Shown here in pieces: positions 45,623 to 58,759 of a DNA stretch of 64,000 nucleotides. A program made the position numbers and the translations under genes. Source of the stretch: Buddleja alternifolia (taxonomy: Eukaryota > Streptophyta > Magnoliopsida > Lamiales > Scrophulariaceae); NCBI GenBank assembly GCA_019426215.1, contig CM033400.1:22366568-22430567 (forward strand), in the 5' to 3' direction. The notes below the pieces were generated by a model, which was not told where the DNA came from, did no database searches, and worked only from the letters and a program-made list of their open reading frames with translations. How positions within the stretch are numbered: the first letter of the stretch is position 1; each line of letters opens with the position of its first letter.

Positions 45623-45712
45623 GGTTGTTAAATGTAATTTATTAAACTAGAGGGTATTTTTGTAATTAGGCAATACCTCAGGGGTACCCAATTTAATTAT
45701 CCCTATAAATAA
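45623..45712 (-). repeat. dispersed repeat, copy 2 (inverted relative to 16514)
   Basis: The minus strand reads GGATAATTAAATTGGGTACC, CTGAGGTATTGCCTAATTAC, TTAATAAATTACATTTAACA. It matches 16514-16600 along its whole length with scattered changes. Confidence 0.75.
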
Positions 45713-46009
45713 ATTATCCTTAAATACAAGAACAACATAGAATACAATATGAAAAAGGGAATCAGAATAGAGGATCAATTTATTAATAGTCTGATATTAG
45801 TGATACCTATGCTATATATGTGTAAGACAACCGTCTCTTACGATTATCCATTTTTCTCAACAAATTGTATGACCTCTTTGTTTCAAATGAAAAAAAAGTA
45901 TAGAATACAACAGGAATTAGAATTGTAAAAATTAGGCTCACATTATTCAATTGTGAAATCCCATTAAAATATTTTAGGATTGTGGTTTTGACTTTTCATT
46001 CATGCCAAT
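45713..46009. other. non-coding, nothing recognised
   Basis: AT-rich sequence without supported features. Confidence 0.4.
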
Positions 46010-46396
46010 AAGCTACATCATCCTAAAATGGAGAGCAAATGCGCTACCAAAGCGACAAAATCCTAATGGAGGAATACTTCATAACAGGGGAAAATACCTC
46101 ATTTTATAATCAACTCCATCCTTCTAAGAGTAACATTTCGCTATCAATCTGGCTTTGTAACGAGCATCACCTTGGCCGGAAAAGCTTACTTTCTTTACAT
46201 ATACCCATTTGCATCTAATTGGCTTCTTTACCTTCGGGAGACTGACCAGTTCCCATGTTTGATTCTTATGAAGGGAATGTATTTCTTCATTCATGGCAAT
46301 CCTCCAATTTTCGTTTTCCTGACTTTGGACTACTTCATTATAAGTGGAACTTTTCCCAAGTACCAAATGTATTTCTTTGTTCATGGCAATCTCCAC
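46010..46396 (-). pseudogene. fragment of another copia reverse transcriptase
   Basis: WRIAMNEEIHSLHKNQTWEL, KPIRCKWVYVKK, ARYKARLIAKCYS then stop and frame change into EVFSPVMKYSSIRILSL. This is the N-terminal RT region of a copia polyprotein. A partly repeated block precedes it (two similar MNEEIH stretches). It stops near the RT core, which is absent. Confidence 0.8.
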
Positions 46397-46537
46397 TTTT
46401 CCTTCTCTAGGAATACAAGCCCTAATATTTCCCTATAGTTGGGGTTGTAAGGAGGTATATGCATGATCCTGCAAAGTAGCATTGGCAAACTGTAAAATGA
46501 ATTTTTTAGGGTTGTGAGCAAGTATATGCATGATCCT

Positions 46538-48074
46538 TGTTGGTCCCAAGTGGCATACGAAAGGGTTTAGAAGGGGGGGGTTGAATAGACCTTGAAGTCT
46601 TTTTTGACTTCAAAATTTCGTATTAAAAAATTATGCTGGACGCTTGAGAAGTAGGTGCTTGACTAAGCGTCTATTTAAGACTATTTTTTGAAGGTTAATT
46701 TAGACTTCAAGATTTGAATACTATAACCAAATAGGTTTAAGCGTTCACTTCTTTGATCAGTGTTAGCACAATAGAATTGATTTTATAGTCTTCTTGTTTG
46801 AAAGATTTCAGCATCACAAACTGTTTCTTAGTTGCTTAGCGTTCAATTGAGTTTTACTTAACAGCTTTATGTAATAATATGACAATATGGAAATTGACTG
46901 TAAAGTAAAAAACATAATATTTGTAAGGTTCGTTGGGTGGTGTAATCCCAACTACGTCCTTCTTCTCCTTGATCACTTGGAGGCAATCCACTAAGATGAT
47001 TCTCAAAGAATCACAAAGAATCTTCTACAAATTAGGGAGACATGGATGTTGATGGCTTGAACTCCTTGATCACACAGAGCTCTGATCCAAGACACTTCTA
47101 TCCTCTTGCTTATTTCACTCAGAAATAATGCAAGTATCCAACTTCGACTTTACACAGATCGCAAGGCTTGGATAGGTTTTTCTGAATGGTTTGTTTGATT
47201 TTGATAAAGTTTAAACAACTAGGAATATCTCAATAGTAATGTAGGTTTCTCCGAAAAAAAATATTTGAGATATTGGTTGACTGTCTCAGGATTTGAATAA
47301 AAGTAAAGAGAATGTTTACTTGAATATTCTAGCTTTTCTGAGAATTTAAGGAATGAGACTTCAATTCAACAGCAATTTGGCTTGGAATTAATCGGGTGTT
47401 TTTGGCTTGTTGTTGAAGTCCTATTTATAGGCATTCTTGGAAAAAGTGTCTGTTTGACATATGCACAGGAGCGTGTCTCTCACTTCCGCGAATGAACAAC
47501 TTTTGTCCTTATTCCTGAAAATCTACTGCACAAAAGTTGGTGCTGCAGTCTGTGAATAGTTGACAGTCCAATGGGGTGGCTTCTCCGTATGTCCGAAAGA
47601 GCTTATCACATTTAATGCTCTTATCAGCATTTAATGCATTTGAATTAAATGTCCGTTGGAATTTAATGCACCGAGAGTATTTGCATTAAACTCCTTCTGG
47701 ACTTAAAAATAAATTCAGGTGAAATCAGTCATTGATAAACGCTCATTCATCCTTGAATAACTTCTGTCCTAAAAAACGCTTGATGTAGATGGTCATTTGG
47801 ACGCTTGGAATCTTTATCTTTATTCAGACTTCAGGCGCTTAAGTCTTCAAACTTAACTTCTGATAAACTCACTCAGAAATTATCAGACCCTCAGTCTAAG
47901 AGTACTTAGCCTAACAATCTAGAATAAAATAAATCAAAGCCTATAAAGCCTATTACAATTCTAACGCTTCAAAGCTTATATATGATTTCTAAATAAATCA
48001 AACTTACATATTTTGGGGTCTAACATAAAATCCTAATTGTCATCATCAAAACTTTCAATATGAAATTCCTAACA
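46538..48074 (-). repeat. copia-2 3' LTR
   Basis: 1,537 bp. A polypurine tract (CAAGGGGAAAT on the minus strand) abuts it at 48075-48085. Confidence 0.92.
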
Positions 48075-48307
48075 ATTTCCCCTTGTTTGATGATGGCAAT
48101 ACTTACTCTTTTATAGTTCAAGAGTTAGACAGCCAAAATTAAAGTTAGCTTTGGTTAGTTGATGTTAGTTATGCTTCAACGAGATGTTTCCGCTGAAAAT
48201 GCATTTTATATATGTATCACTGATAGTTCAAGCATTTTACAATTACATCAATAATAAAAAATGCAAAAGAGACAAGAATGTAGATAATGCAAAGTAAGCA
48301 ACAACTC

Positions 48308-51300
48308 TTAATCATCTTCTTCTTCTTGAGCGTTGAGTCTTCTGTTTACCTCAACTCTGATTGCTTCTAAAATGTTTTCTTCAAGCCTAATCATGGTGGC
48401 ATGTTCTTTATTTATTACTGTCTTCTTTTCTTCTTGTTGTCTCTTTTTGTGCGCAACAAATTGCTTATCCCATTCAGCTGGGTCGACGCCAATCATCCTT
48501 AGGCATACTTTGAGCACTCTAATGAAGTCTGACTTGTTTTGCTCTTTAGCAATGATCTTCGCATCAGAGGGCTCTAGAATAGGCGGTCTAGAGAATGGAA
48601 CATCAAACTGTTTGAGCAGAGCTCTTGAAGGCACTAGAAGGAACTGAAAGAAAGTTTGAAGTTTGAGTGGAGGGCTGGAAGCTATTGAACTAGACGTTTT
48701 CCGCTTCTCCCCTCTTCTCTGTCCTTCCCCCTTATTGCCATCATCAGTCTTCAGAAAATGCTGGGTGAGTAAGCTAACTTGAGTAGCAATCTGAGACATT
48801 GAAGCTGTAAGATCATCCAGATGCTTGTCGAAATGTTCTTGCATTGCAAGGATCTTGGCGTTGGTAGCATCATTCATATCTTGAAATTCTTTGCGACACT
48901 CATCAACAACCGCTTGAGCAGAACCGTGCATATGAGCAATCTGGGCGTTCATGGTTTGAGATTCAATCTTCGCCAGATCAGTCTTAATCCAATGGAGGGA
49001 TTCTTCATTCTGAGTAGCGTGCTTGCTTACCTCCTCTAAGACTGATTTCAACAAAGGTCCAAAAGCTTGACCCACATTCGAAGGAACAGCTTGAGGAGTC
49101 GGTCGCTTAAATCTGGATGTACCTTGAGTGAGTCAAGGGGAGCTTGATATGCAGGATCAAAAACTGTTCCTAGTACATCAATCAAAAGATCCTCAGCTAT
49201 ATCAGAAATAACTTGTTCAGAAGCGTCAGGATATCCTCTGGTGGAGACGCTTGAACATGTTCTTCAGCTGACGCTGGAATACTTGTAACTTCTACAGTGG
49301 ATGCTGGGGCAGACTCTGTAATCAACTTTATAGATGCTTCCTCAAGCACTGACTCCATTTAGCAGAAGTCACCGAATTGAAAGTTCTAATTGGCGAGATT
49401 TACATAGGAATCTGAAGCAGCTTCCAGAAGTTCAGTTAGATGATGAAGGGGAAGGCAAGTACCTTGAATGAATGTGCGAATCGAACTATCTATGGCCCTG
49501 ATGTATATGTGACCAATGATATCCAGCACATGATTTGAAAAGACTTTGGACGGTGTTTGGCAAATAGAGAAGATCGCATCTGAGCAGTAATCCCTGGAAA
49601 ATCCAATCATCATATCTGTTGGAAGATGTTGGAGAGCTGAGATTCAGGCACATAAGAACTGTAGTACTCTTCCAGGTAGGGATATATAGCTTGAGCTAGT
49701 CCCTGATTCCTTTCCAGTAGTGAGAGGACAAATTCATAGTGATTGAGTACTTATTTGCGGATAGAAGGGAGCAATGGATATCCTCGAAAGGGATTAATGA
49801 TTAAGCTGTTCCATTGTCTGAGATTAGCACTGAAGATTCTGTCAAAATGGGAGAGGGGAGTCATAATTTTCACCATCATGTTAAAGTTATCTTCGCAGTG
49901 GCTTGGAGAGAAGTTCAAACTAGATACTGAAACACTGCCACTGGTTGACGCTTGAGCGTTGAAGCAAAGAGGAGTGGTAGATAGTTTGTGAAGCTCTTGA
50001 CGCAAGCATTGCTCAATCTGATGACAAATTATTGGGAGCTTAAGAACAAGTCCAACTCTCTGTTGATGCTTCCTAAGGCAATATTTGGCAAATTGATGCT
50101 TCTTATCATGCATGCCTATGCCAAAAAGGTGGGGAGCTTTAACTAATTCTGGATAAGAGTATCAATGGCCCACATATGCTTCGGCCCACATATGCTTCAG
50201 CCCAATTTACCTCTGTCACACAGTAATCTGTTCCAGCATTGACCATAGCTCGAATGCCTACATGGTGGCTATCTCTGATGGATTCAAAGCGATATCTATC
50301 AGTCTGATAGTTAGCATTCCAGACGCTGTCAAAGTATGCATCAGCTTCTGATTAGATCACATCTGTTAGAGATTCTAGACGCTCACAGTCATGAATTTCT
50401 TTATTCTTCCACAACCGAAGTGGATTGACAGACTTCCTGTTCTCATCACTGTTTTCTATGTGAGGAAAATGTGTGTAGCCTTCTCTGTTCAAGACTGCCT
50501 CTGACGGATTGAGAAAGGTTGGGCGAAAAGGATCATACATTCGGATGTTGTAGTCTCTTAGAGCAACACCGGTTGACTTGTTGTGCCCATAGTCTAAGTA
50601 GTAAGCCAAATCCGCATCACACTTAGGAGTTCTACCTCCTTGTCTATCTTGTTGAAGGATAAGAGAAGACGGTATCTGACCAAGAGTTTTACCAAGTTGA
50701 ATGGCCAGATACTATTTCTTCTCGATTTCTGTCAGCTCAGTGTTGAACACTATATCCCTGATCTTACTGTCAATGTCAATCACCAGGGCAAATTCATTCT
50801 TAGCAGTAATGTATCTTTCTTCATTATATCTTGCTGGAATGAAATCTTCTTCGAGCGCTCGAGGCATATAATTTATTGAATGATCAATCGTCTTTAGTGG
50901 GTCCAGCTTGAAGAAGTGCCTTGGCTTTGTATCGTTCTCAGCAACGCTCTGACCTTCTGAGCATGCCTCTGTTATAGCCGGGATTAAAGTTGATGTTTCT
51001 ACCTCTTTGGGATCAGGTTCTTTGGCTTCAGTTACGCCAACTTCGGCGGTAACATTTTTGGCAATAGCCACAACTTCTGTCATCTCAACATCCAGATGGA
51101 CGTCTGTTGATGCTCCAGCAACAGCTGGAATTAAAGTTGTAGCACAAAAATTACCCTCTATGAGAACAGGATCTTCTACAGATGTAGGAAAAGAAATGCT
51201 ACGAGAAGAAATAAACTTACTCTGAGAGCTTGTCTCAACAGCAACTTGAGCGCTTGACTCAACCGTCTCAGGCTCTTCAGGAACAGGAGCAGTTTGACGC

Positions 51301-52394
51301 TTGCTTGTCCTGGAACGCTTGAAAATCTTTTTGATGTTGACTCCTTCAACGAGTTTCAGCGTTTGAGCGGGAGGGGCAGCAGCTGGTTCCTCAAAATCTA
51401 TTTGTTTGATTATTCCTTCCAGCTTCCTCCGCTTGATCAGAGGGATCTTATCCTCTGCATCCTCATCAGTTTCCTCATCGTCCTTTTGAGGAAAAGGAAC
51501 AACTTGAGCCTTGGGCTTTCTGGGAGCCCTCTTCTTGTTAACAGTCGGAGGCTTCACGGCTTCCTCTTGAGTAGGACGCTCGGCTTCCTCATCGGATGCT
51601 TCACTTACCTCTAGACGCTCAGACAGTGGTCTAGCAACACCACCAAACTTGGGAGGATTGAAGAGATTGTTCAGAATCTGTTTTCCCAGCAACTTGGCCT
51701 TATTCAGAGGATGACCAGACGAGTAGACATAGCCTGATCGATACAGCAGGTCACTCAAAATAAGCCGATAAGGTTTATTTGGGCCACTTAAACAGTCCTG
51801 AAACCTTCCAAAGACATACTCACTCCAGTTAATCTTGATGTTGAGGAGTATTGCTGTCATCATCTGAAATTGTAATGGGTTGACTTTATCAAAAGTGCCC
51901 ACTCTGCATTCTATGATTTTGCTACAGAAATCACCCATCAATCAGTATTTAGATACCAGTTCTTTCTTTTCAAAGTGTTGTTTGTATGGTACACCGTAGT
52001 AAGCACTCATAGTATTCCATGCTTCTTTGATTTGTTCCAAAGCAACGCAATCCAATGCCACACCCTCATTTGGGAGATTGAAGTTCTTGGTAATGGAAGC
52101 AGCAGACAATACAAACTCTTTTGGTGACTCCTTCTTGGATAGAGGAATGAGACAAGAGATAGACTTCCTGTCCTCTGATAGTTTAGCAGTTTTTCAGAAA
52201 GTGTCGACTTCCATCGGTAACAGATAGGAGTATTGAGTTAAGAATGTTTTAAGTCCAGCCTTGGTTACAGAGTCCATCATCTCTACTAAATTGATCTGAG
52301 TCTGCTCATATAGGAATTTTCAGTCGACAACAAGGCCTTTAGTGACCTTGATGGTAGGCTCAACAGACGTAGCAGTAGATTTCTTCGGTGCCAT
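48308..52394 (-). pseudogene. copia-2 extra ORF downstream of pol (about 1,360 codons)
   Basis: Starts MAPKKSTATSVEPTIKVTKG at 52394, 827 bp after the pol stop. An N-terminal globular-looking part (GTFDKVNPLQFQMMTAILLN, INWSEYVFGRFQDCLSG, YVYSSGHPLNKAKLLGK) is followed by a Glu/Pro-rich region with basic clusters like nuclear signals (KKRAPRKPKAQ, KKIFKRSRTSKRQ). Then come CDADLAYYLDYGHNKSTGVA, ALRDYNIRMYDPFRPTFLNP, and a C-terminal coiled coil (ESLHWIKTDLAKIESQTMNA, LDDLTASMSQIATQVSLL) ending NAQEEEDD at TAA 48308. No signal peptide or membrane segment, so it is not env-like. Stops lie at VVD*KFL, DTF*KT, SKY*LM, EKK*YLA and several between 50350 and 49080. The function is unknown. Confidence 0.7.
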
Positions 52395-53220
52395 TTTAGT
52401 GAAAGGGATGAACTGAGATTTTCTTTTGCTTTGAGAGAGAAAGAGAGTAAAATTTGCAGAGAGTAAAAGCAAATAATTTTCTGCAAAAATTGTGTTTTAA
52501 ATGACACGGTAGGATAATTTTGAAACTTGTGTTCTCTCGTCTCAATAAGATGTAGACACATGTAAAGTTATTTAATCTCAGCCATGAATAGTTTTAACTA
52601 CGGACGCGAGTTTTGTGTAAGAGAGAGAAGTTACATTTGGTAACTCCCATATATAAAGATTTGACATCCGAGTTAAAGTTTTAAAACATTTGGGATTTTT
52701 AGAGTGTAGCACACACGCCTGATGGTACACTGACACGTAGACAGACACGTGCTATCTCTGAACCATCATTTTGAAAAGTTTTTGATTACCCGCCAGTTTG
52801 ATGTGATGGAAGCATGTGAATAGAGTACACAATAGACTGTTGAGTCTATCCACTACTTCAAGAAGCGTGTAAAATTTATGCATGAATTTTATAAACAATT
52901 TTATATTAAGTGTTGAATGGAATACGTTCAACGCTTAAAAAGTACTACTTGTTGTAACTGTTGTAATATTTAAGTTAACGCTTGAGATCAAAACCTTTTT
53001 ATGTTTGAGCGTCCAACATATTATGCACAAATAATACTGAGCGTTGATGATCATGCAAATGAAAGTTTTTGATCATTGACGCTTTCAGTCAGGCTCAAGC
53101 ACAATTTTAAGGTTCCCCCTAAATTTATTAACTTGCAACAACTTTTTCAAAGATCTTTTGGACATAAATAAAGTGGATTCCCCCTAAATTATATGTCTAA
53201 TAAAATATGATGCATGATGA
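52395..53220 (-). other. copia-2 spacer between pol and the extra ORF
   Basis: No coding sequence seen. A small tract on the minus strand could hold a promoter or splice acceptor for the downstream ORF, but no clear signal was found. Confidence 0.4.
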
Positions 53221-56200
53221 TTAAGCATTTAAATCAATCATACCTAATTCACTTCTTAAAGTGAGAAAACATTGTTCATTGAGCGCTTTGGTGAAGATAT
53301 CTGCCAATTGTTTGTCAGTTCCGATAAAGTGCATGGAGATATCTTTCTTTTAAACATGGTCACGAAGAAAATGGCATCTAATGTCAATATGTTTAGTTCT
53401 GGAGTGAAGAACAAGGTTTTGAGTCATGGCTAGAGCGCTTTGGTTATCACAATGAATAGGGGTTGGACCTAGGATTATTCCATAATCTCTAAGTTGTCAC
53501 CTCATCCATAACACTTGTGCACAACAACTTCTTGCAGCTACATACTCAGCTTCGGCGGTGGAGGTAGCTATGAATTGTTGTTTCTTACTATGCTATGAAA
53601 CTAACCTATCACCTAGAAATTGACATGTACCACTAGTATTCTTACGATCTATTTTGCAACCTGCAAAATCTGCATCTGAGTAACTAATTAGTTCAAAAGA
53701 AGATTCCCTTGAATACCATAATCCCACATTTTGTGTGCCTTTTAGGTATTTAAGGATATTCTTGGTAGCAATTAAGTGTGACTCTTTAGGATCAACTTGA
53801 AATCGTGCACACATGCATACCGAAAACATAATATCAGGTCGACTAGCAGTAAGATAAAGAAGTGATCCAATGATACCTCTATAATTAGTGATATCAACCC
53901 TCTTCCCACTTTCATCTTTATCTAGCTAAAGCGTTTAACTCATTGGAATTTTTTAATATGATGCATTTTCCATACCAAACTTCTTAATCATATCAGGTGT
54001 GTATTTACCTTGGTTTATAAATACACCATTAGGTAGTTGTTTAACTTGTAATCCTATGAAAAAAGTTAATTCACCCATCATGCTCATTTCAAATTATTCT
54101 TGCATCATTTTTGAAAAAATTTCACACAGTCGCTTGTTAGTAAAACCAAATATGATATCATCAACATAAATTTGGACTAAGAGAATATCTTCATTATTGG
54201 TAATTTGGAATAACGTTGTGTCAATGCTGCCTTTGGAAAAGCTTTTACCATTAAAGAAAATAGAGAGAGTGTCATACCATGCTCGGGATGCTTGCTTAGG
54301 CCCATAAAGTGCTTTGTCTAGCTTGTAAACCATACCCTTACCATGGTGGTTGATGAATCCCGGTCATTGCTCCACATATACCTCTTCTTGGAGTTTACCA
54401 TTCAGGAAGACACACTTCACATCCATCTGATACACCGTAAACTTGTTGAATGCTGCATACGCTAGAAACATGTGATTTCTTCAAGACGGGCGGCAGGAGC
54501 ATATGTCTCATCAAAGTTAATACTCTCTTCTTAGCAATATCCTTAAGCTACGAGTCTGACCTTGTTCCTTATCACAATGCCATTCTCATCCATCTTGTTT
54601 CTATAAACCCATCTAGTTCAATAACTCCTTGGTGAGTTGGCCTTGGTACTAGCGTCTAAACCTTACTACGCTCAAACTGATTAAGCTCTTCTTGCATGGC
54701 TTCAATCCAACTTGGGTCGCTTAGTGCTTCATCCACTTTCTTAGATTCCATTTGAGATAGAAAGCTTGCGAACATAGCCTCATTGAATGTAGCAGCTCTA
54801 ATTCTAACAGGTGCTTCAATATCTCCAATAATCTGCTCAGGTGGATGATCACGCAACAAGAGTTTATCAGCTTGATGATCAGACGCTTGACTACCTTCTT
54901 GCGTAGCCGCTTCAAGTTCACAGAACCTTGTTTTCTCTTGATGATCACTCTCTTCATGATCATCAGCAGATCTTGCATTGTTATCCGAAATAACCTCACG
55001 AGTAATCTTAGGATGTGGCACTAAGAACTCATCATCGTCGTCACTTTCATCATCAATGGTAATCTTAGATGCTTGATGGCATAGATCTTCAACTCCTATA
55101 TCATTCATATTAACCTTACTCGGTTTTTGGTTAGCATCATCAAAAACAACATGAATAGATTCCTCAACCTTCGATTTGATCTTGTTTAGGATGCGAAAAT
55201 TCTTTCCATTCTTGGCGTAGCCTAGAAAGATTCCCTTATCCACTTTAGGATCAAATGTCTTTAGGCTTTAGGATCCATCATTATGGATAAAACATTTAGA
55301 ACCAAAGACGTGAAAGTATGAAACATTTGGCATACATCCCTTCCATAGTTCATATGGAGTTTTTCCATGCTGTTTGTTGATCATGCAACGGTTTTGAGTG
55401 TAACATAAAGTGTTGATCGCTTCGGCCCAAAACCTAGGAGCAAGCTTGGATTCTGCTAACATCGTCCTAGCGGCTTCCTTGAGTATTCTGTTCCGGCGCT
55501 CAGCAACACCATTCTGTTGGGGAGTTTTGGGAGCTGATTAGTCATGATGTATTCCATTCTCTGCACAAAACTTCTCAACAATCTTATTAGTAAACTCAGT
55601 ACCGTGATCACTTCTTATTCTTGCAACCTTAAGATTTTTCAATATTTGAAGTTGCCGAATAAGCGTTGTTAACTTGTCACATGTCTCATCTTTGGATGAA
55701 AGAAATTCCACCCAAGTAAATCGAGAAAAATCATCTACAATCACCAAAGTATACCTTTTACCGCTCACACTGATCGTTTGAACAGGTCCAAACAGATCTA
55801 TGTGAAGTAGTTCGAGTATTTTAGAGGTAGATAGATGAGGTTTTCTCTTGAAAGATGATTTGACTTGTTTGCCCATTTGACAAGCGTCACGAAGACGATC
55901 TTTGTGGAAAGGTCCTTTAGGTAATCCCTTTACAAGATTTAGATTTATAAGCTGAGAGATTGTCTTAAAATTGAGGTGATTCATTTTTTTATGCCATAAC
56001 CAACTCATTTTAGATTCATTTTTAGCAACAAAACATATTGGGTTATTATCAGTTGTTGAACCCCAATCTACCAAATATACGTTGTTTGTTCTTTTACCTT
56101 TCAATTTAGTAGATTTAGTCTTAGGATCATTTATATAGCAACAGTCGCTTGAGAATATGACTTCAAAGCCTTTATCACAAAATTGACTTATGCTTAATAA

Positions 56201-57231
56201 ATTGTGCTTCAGACCCTTAACATAATAAACACCACTTATCATCTGATGTTCCCCCTATGCACAGTACCTATACCTTTGGTTTTACCTTTGGAATTGTCAC
56301 CAAATACAACCTGAGGATCATTGGTAGCTCGATAGTTGATCAATAGATCCTTAAAACCAATGATGTCCCTTGACGATCCACTATCGAAGTACCAAACAGA
56401 TGCATCGGCTCTAGCTCTAGGTACCTGCAATCACATGGGAAGTTCTATTTCTGTTTACGTACCAATTGTTGTTTGGGTCCTTTAACATTAGTAGCATTGT
56501 TAGTTTGGATTAGAACTTTAGGAACCCATATTTGCCTAGTCTTCATTGTAGGAATACTGGCCTTCTTGGGTTTCACATTGTGTTGTGTGTGCTTTTTGGG
56601 TGTATAATAATATCCTTGATTATAATAGTAATCATAATCATAGTCATAATCATAATAATCATAGTAGCAATAATATGATCTAGATCGTTGTGGATATTGA
56701 CGTTGGTATTTCTTGGGCACTAGCTTAGGGTGCACTTTTGGTGTTGGACGCTTAGTGCTTGATTCACAGTGGTTAGTTTTATCCTTAGCCTTTTGAGCGT
56801 TTGGATGAACCTTTCTTTGTGAATCATTTGCCTTTGCCTTACCCTTGCCTGAGTTAGCTTTGGCTTTCTCATTTGGCCTCGTACCATTATCGCTCGGTTC
56901 ATTTTGTGTTTGACCTTGTGAACCTTTCTCAACAAAGAAAACAAACTTTCCTTTGTTGTTTGCCGTAACATTAGATTTGTTTGGTTGTTTAATGAATTTA
57001 TTGCATCCTAAACCGGTCTTTTCACCAAATAACCTTGTTACCTTAGTCACATTGTCTAGCTTTCTTGACGCTTTAGACAATGATGAGACGAGTTGTTCTG
57101 ATTTAGCAAGTCTAGCGATCAACTCAGCTTCTCTCTTGACTATTATATCAAGATCACTTTTTAAATTGTTTATCTCACTCTCAAGTGCTTTATTCTTCTC
57201 AATGCATTGTTGCTGAACTTGCAAACTCTGC
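53221..57231 (-). pseudogene. copia-2 pol (protease, integrase, RT, RNase H)
   Basis: Starts with the gag-side coiled coil (QQQCIEKNKALESEINNLKS) and a Tyr/Asp-rich tract near 56680-56600. Protease: VWYFDSGSSRDIIGF (about 56390). Integrase: LWHKKMNHLNFKTISQL, IDLFGPVQ, VDDFSRFTW, RIRSDHGTEFTNK, and after a stop TPQQNGVAERRNR, so D, D and E are all present. RT: MVYKLDKALYGPKQASRAWY and VQIYVDDIIFGFTN with YVDD intact, but with many stops before it (SKV*TLVPRP). RNase H: SASRPDIMFSVC, YSDADFAGCKIDRKNTSG, ATSTAEAEYVAARSCC, IHCDNQSALAMT, HIDIRCHFLRDHV, QLADIFTKAL. It ends TAA at 53221-53223. Confidence 0.9.
56600..56685 (-). other. Tyr/Asp-rich tract in copia-2 pol
   Basis: Minus-strand translation YYCYYDYYDYDYDYDYYY, encoded by alternating TAT/GAT triplets, between gag and protease. 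It is a low-complexity protein segment within the open frame. Confidence 0.8.
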
Positions 57232-58662
57232 CTAGAGCGTCACATTATCACTCTTGAGCGATGAAATGTTATCGAAATGGTTTTGATACAATTTGGCAGC
57301 AACTTTACAATCATTATAATATTCTTTCACTTTGTCAAGTAATTCATCATATGAAAGAGGAAGAGATAATTCAGTGTTTACCTCAGGAGACGCCTCATCA
57401 TCTCTGGCCATGAGATAAATAAGGGTTGAGTCATCCACTGGCTCATCGTCATCACTACTCTTCTCTGAAGATTCCAAATCTTCAGGTGCGGACGCTGGTT
57501 CTGATTCCGCTAGCAAACCTTGTTGGCGAAGGTTGCTCCTGAATTGGTTTTTATCCACGTAATCCTGCCTTGAGGGCTTGGATACATTTGGATAAGGGCA
57601 ATTTACCTGGTAGTGCCCTGGTTTCCTGTAATTATAACAAAGATTAGTTTTCATCTTTTCTTCATTTGTTAACCTTGCAGTGTGTGGTTTTGAGACCACA
57701 GGCGCTGAGAGATTCTTTTGATTTGACGCTTGATACTGAATCGGCGCTGAAGGAGAAGGTGCAGAATATTGAGGCACTTGATACTGTTGTTGTACTAGAG
57801 CGAACGCTTGATATAAACTCTGTCCTTGATGCTTAGGACTATTTCCTTTCTTTTCATATCTCAAGAACTTTCTAAATCTATTTCGAAGCGCTAGCTCCTC
57901 ATCCTCAATAATATTCGAAACTTTTCCTTTGTTACCCGGTTTACCCTTGATTGATGCTATAAGCGCTCCAGACTCAATCAATGGACTGCTCACTGCATTA
58001 CTAGTCGAATTCAACTCAAACTCAAATGCTTTGAGTTCCGAAAATGCATCCTCTGGAGTTAAACTATCCAAATTGTTCGACTTTCTCATAGCTGTTGTTT
58101 TCATAAAAAATCTACTAGGTAGACTTCTAAAGATTTTGACCACCATTTCTCAATTTTGTAAATCCATACCCAAAGATGTTAATTTTGTAGTAAGAGATAT
58201 GAATCTTATATCCAATTGTTCTAAAGTCTCATTAAGCAACATTTTGAAACTGTTAAACCTTTCCTTGGCAATGGAAAGCTTGTTCTCTTTAATCTGAGCT
58301 GAACCACCACAAATTATGGCCAACTTATCCCAGATTTCCTTAGTAGTGTTGCATGACTTAATCTTGTTGAATAAGTTGTCATTATCACAGATAGCTGTAT
58401 ACAGAGCATTACGACCAACATTGTCCAAATTTGCTCTTCGACGCTCATCTGGAGACCATTCTTATTTTGGCTTTTCCACGTAACCATCTGGAGTGTCTTC
58501 CGTGGCTCTAGGCGCTCTAGTGATAACCTTATATATTTTGATTGGCCCATCTGAAATAATATCGCACATGTCATCATCACATGAACAGAGATATGTAAAA
58601 ACTTTGACTTTCCATGTGTCATAGTTTGACTCAGTCAGTTTGGGAACTTTAGCAAATGCCAT
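57232..58662 (-). pseudogene. copia-2 gag
   Basis: MAFAKVPKLTESNYDTWKVK at 58662 is the gag start (LTExNYxxWK signature). Then, after a stop at EKPK*EW, NALYTAICDNDNLFNKIKSC, TTKEIWDKLAIICGGSAQIK, and after a second stop VKIFRSLPSRFFMKTTAM and SLTPEDAFSELKAFEFEL. The zinc knuckle reads CYNYRKPGHYQVNC: the second Cys is Tyr, which would break zinc binding. A 1-nt frame change joins it to pol near 57235. Confidence 0.88.
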
Positions 58663-58745
58663 ACGTAAAATTTAGAGCAACTAGATTTGAAAAAGGATCT
58701 AAACAAGTTGTTATGCTTGGAAATTTTAAATTTTCAACTTTAACC

Positions 58746-58757
58746 GCTCTGATACCA
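58746..58757 (-). promoter_or_regulatory. copia-2 primer-binding site (initiator tRNA-Met)
   Basis: Minus strand TGGTATCAGAGC, two bases inside the right LTR. Confidence 0.92.
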
Positions 58758-58759
58758 CT

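Noticed and set aside
48308..52394. Retroviral-type envelope gene
   Set aside because: Position after pol fits, but there is no signal peptide, transmembrane segment or cysteine pattern.
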